DNA of 64,000 nt, taken from contig JAGVAD010000021.1 of the NCBI GenBank assembly GCA_020060465.1, forward strand, positions 36,845-100,844, in the 5' to 3' direction. Below are positions 63,382-64,000 of this stretch, in pieces; the stretch's first letter is position 1, and each line of letters opens with the position of its first letter. The stretch comes from Anaerolineales bacterium. GTDB lineage: Bacteria > Chloroflexota > Anaerolineae > Anaerolineales > UBA4823. The position numbers were made by a program, and so were the translations under genes. Below the pieces are notes generated by a model. That model had not been told where the DNA came from and made no database searches. It was given only the letters and a program-made list of their open reading frames with translations.

Positions 63382-63581
63382 ATCTCAGTTGTCTCCTTGC
63401 AAAATAGTTTCGGGACTGTCAGCCTGGGCTGGACTGCATCATCCCTGACCACAACGCAGTCAAGCAACCTGCCGAGGGGCAAATGTGTCTCTGGCGGCCC
63501 CACGGACAAAATCGTTCTTGCGCTGTCTGCTAACGCTTCAATTTTGATGCACCCGGCGGCCTGCGCCAGATGCTGCAACAC
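63382..63581 (-). other. 200-base spacer between rpsJ and rplC
   Basis: I see no convincing gene. On the minus strand a 68-codon open frame crosses it but has no ribosome site or recognisable sequence. GGGGC and GCCCC around 63476-63501 could pair. It may hold a promoter or regulatory RNA structure for the downstream operon. Confidence 0.4.
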
Positions 63582-63890
63582 TTAAATCTTGATTTCGATA
63601 TCCACGCCCGCAGGCAGATTAAGACGCATCAACATATCAATGGTCTTCGAATCCGGGTCCAATACATCAATCAGCCGGTTATGCGTGCGGATTTCGAAAT
63701 GCTCGTGGGAATCCTTATCAATGAAAGTCGAGCGCCGTATTGTAAACCTTTCTATGCGAGTTGGCAAGGGTACAGGACCCACAACTCGGGCGCCGGTTCG
63801 CTCAGCAGTCTCCACAATGCGTTTGGCGGACTGATCCAGAACACGATGATCGTAAGCTTTCAGACGGATACGTATCTTTTGCTTCGCCAT
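63582..63890 (-). CDS. rpsJ: 30S ribosomal protein S10
   Basis: The 102-residue protein begins [20 protein letters not shown] and has [20 protein letters not shown] and [20 protein letters not shown]. An open frame of 21 codons before this Met is upstream of the normal start and overlaps nothing conserved. S10 also serves as NusE in antitermination. It follows tuf by 10 bases. Confidence 0.98.
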   Translation of the reverse strand: MAKQKIRIRLKAYDHRVLDQSAKRIVETAERTGARVVGPVPLPTRIERFTIRRSTFIDKDSHEHFEIRTHNRLIDVLDPDSKTIDMLMRLNLPAGVDIEIKI

Positions 63891-63900
63891 GTCGGATCTC

Positions 63901-64000
63901 CTAATCCAGGATTTTGGTGATTGCGCCGGCGCCGACGGTGAGACCGCCTTCACGGATGGCGAAGCGCGAGCCCTGCTCCAGCGCCACCGGCACGATCAGT
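63901..64000 (-). CDS. tuf: elongation factor Tu, C-terminal fragment (cut by window edge)
   Basis: Only the last 33 codons are present. They read [19 protein letters not shown] then [13 protein letters not shown], the well-known EF-Tu C-terminal strand pair. EF-Tu delivers aminoacyl-tRNA to the ribosome. Leu replaces the common Arg in REGGRTVGAG. It lies just upstream of rpsJ as in the str/S10 junction of many bacteria. Confidence 0.95.
   Translation of the reverse strand, partial: LIVPVALEQGSRFAIREGGLTVGAGAITKILD

Noticed and set aside
63382..63581. 68-codon minus-strand frame in the rpsJ-rplC spacer
   Set aside because: No ribosome site and no recognisable sequence; I keep the spacer as non-coding.
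63901..64000. Leu for Arg in the EF-Tu C-terminus as an antibiotic-type mutation
   Set aside because: Only 33 residues are visible and lineage variation at this site is plausible, so no conclusion is drawn.
1..64000. CRISPR arrays, rRNA or tRNA genes, prophage and autonomous insertion sequences
   Set aside because: I looked on both strands and saw no regularly spaced repeats, RNA genes, integrases or transposases.

Overview
The window is a gene-dense bacterial chromosome segment with moderately high GC. It reads as core housekeeping DNA of a Chloroflexota bacterium, most likely Anaerolineae. That assignment rests on gene content and protein flavour only: a B12-dependent class II ribonucleotide reductase beside nrdR, a T-box leader on the valyl-tRNA synthetase operon, a divergent PlsY, a MurG with GGTGGG in place of GGTGGH, zinc-type S14, and recA-like/recX/rny order. 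No 16S gene is present to confirm it.

Layout. 1-8.6 kb: a JAMM peptidase (cut by the left edge), plsY and a metallo-beta-lactamase-fold protein; then a T-box-controlled phzF-like/valS operon whose leader carries a 164-bp inverted-repeat element; then an alpha/beta hydrolase, a TetR regulator and a YrdB-like membrane protein. 8.7-11.9 kb: nrdR and nrdJ on the minus strand. 12.2-30.3 kb: a nearly complete division and cell wall cluster on the minus strand, mraZ-rsmH-ftsL-pbp-murF-mraY-murD-ftsW-murG-(cvpA-like)-murC-(small orf)-murB-ddl-ftsQ-ftsA-ftsZ. Its promoter is followed by four GTGGG-type MraZ repeats. 30.5-35.5 kb (plus): a cysteine-desulfurase-like enzyme, a strongly diverged RecA-like ATPase, recX and rny. 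35.6-40 kb (minus): two tandem SPFH-like membrane proteins, a glyoxalase-II-like hydrolase and a membrane-anchored protein of unknown function. 40.2-45 kb (plus): tryptophanase, an RlmI-like methyltransferase, a four-helix membrane protein and a KimA-like potassium importer. 45-64 kb (minus): the ribosomal super-operon from the end of tuf through the S10, spc and alpha sections, then truA, rplM and rpsI, with a YabN/MazG-like protein beyond a large terminator hairpin.

How the genes work together. The dcw cluster makes UDP-MurNAc-pentapeptide and lipid II and builds the divisome; MraZ probably regulates its own promoter. The ribosomal block makes most ribosomal proteins with SecY, Adk, Map and RNA polymerase alpha. 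nrdR probably controls dNTP synthesis through nrdJ.

The most unusual items are the diverged RecA in a recA-type locus, the inverted-repeat element lodged in the valS leader where it appears to supply a second promoter, the MurG motif change, the long ftsW/murG overlap, and the uncharacterised small genes inside the dcw cluster. I saw no CRISPR array, rRNA or tRNA gene, phage or autonomous transposon.
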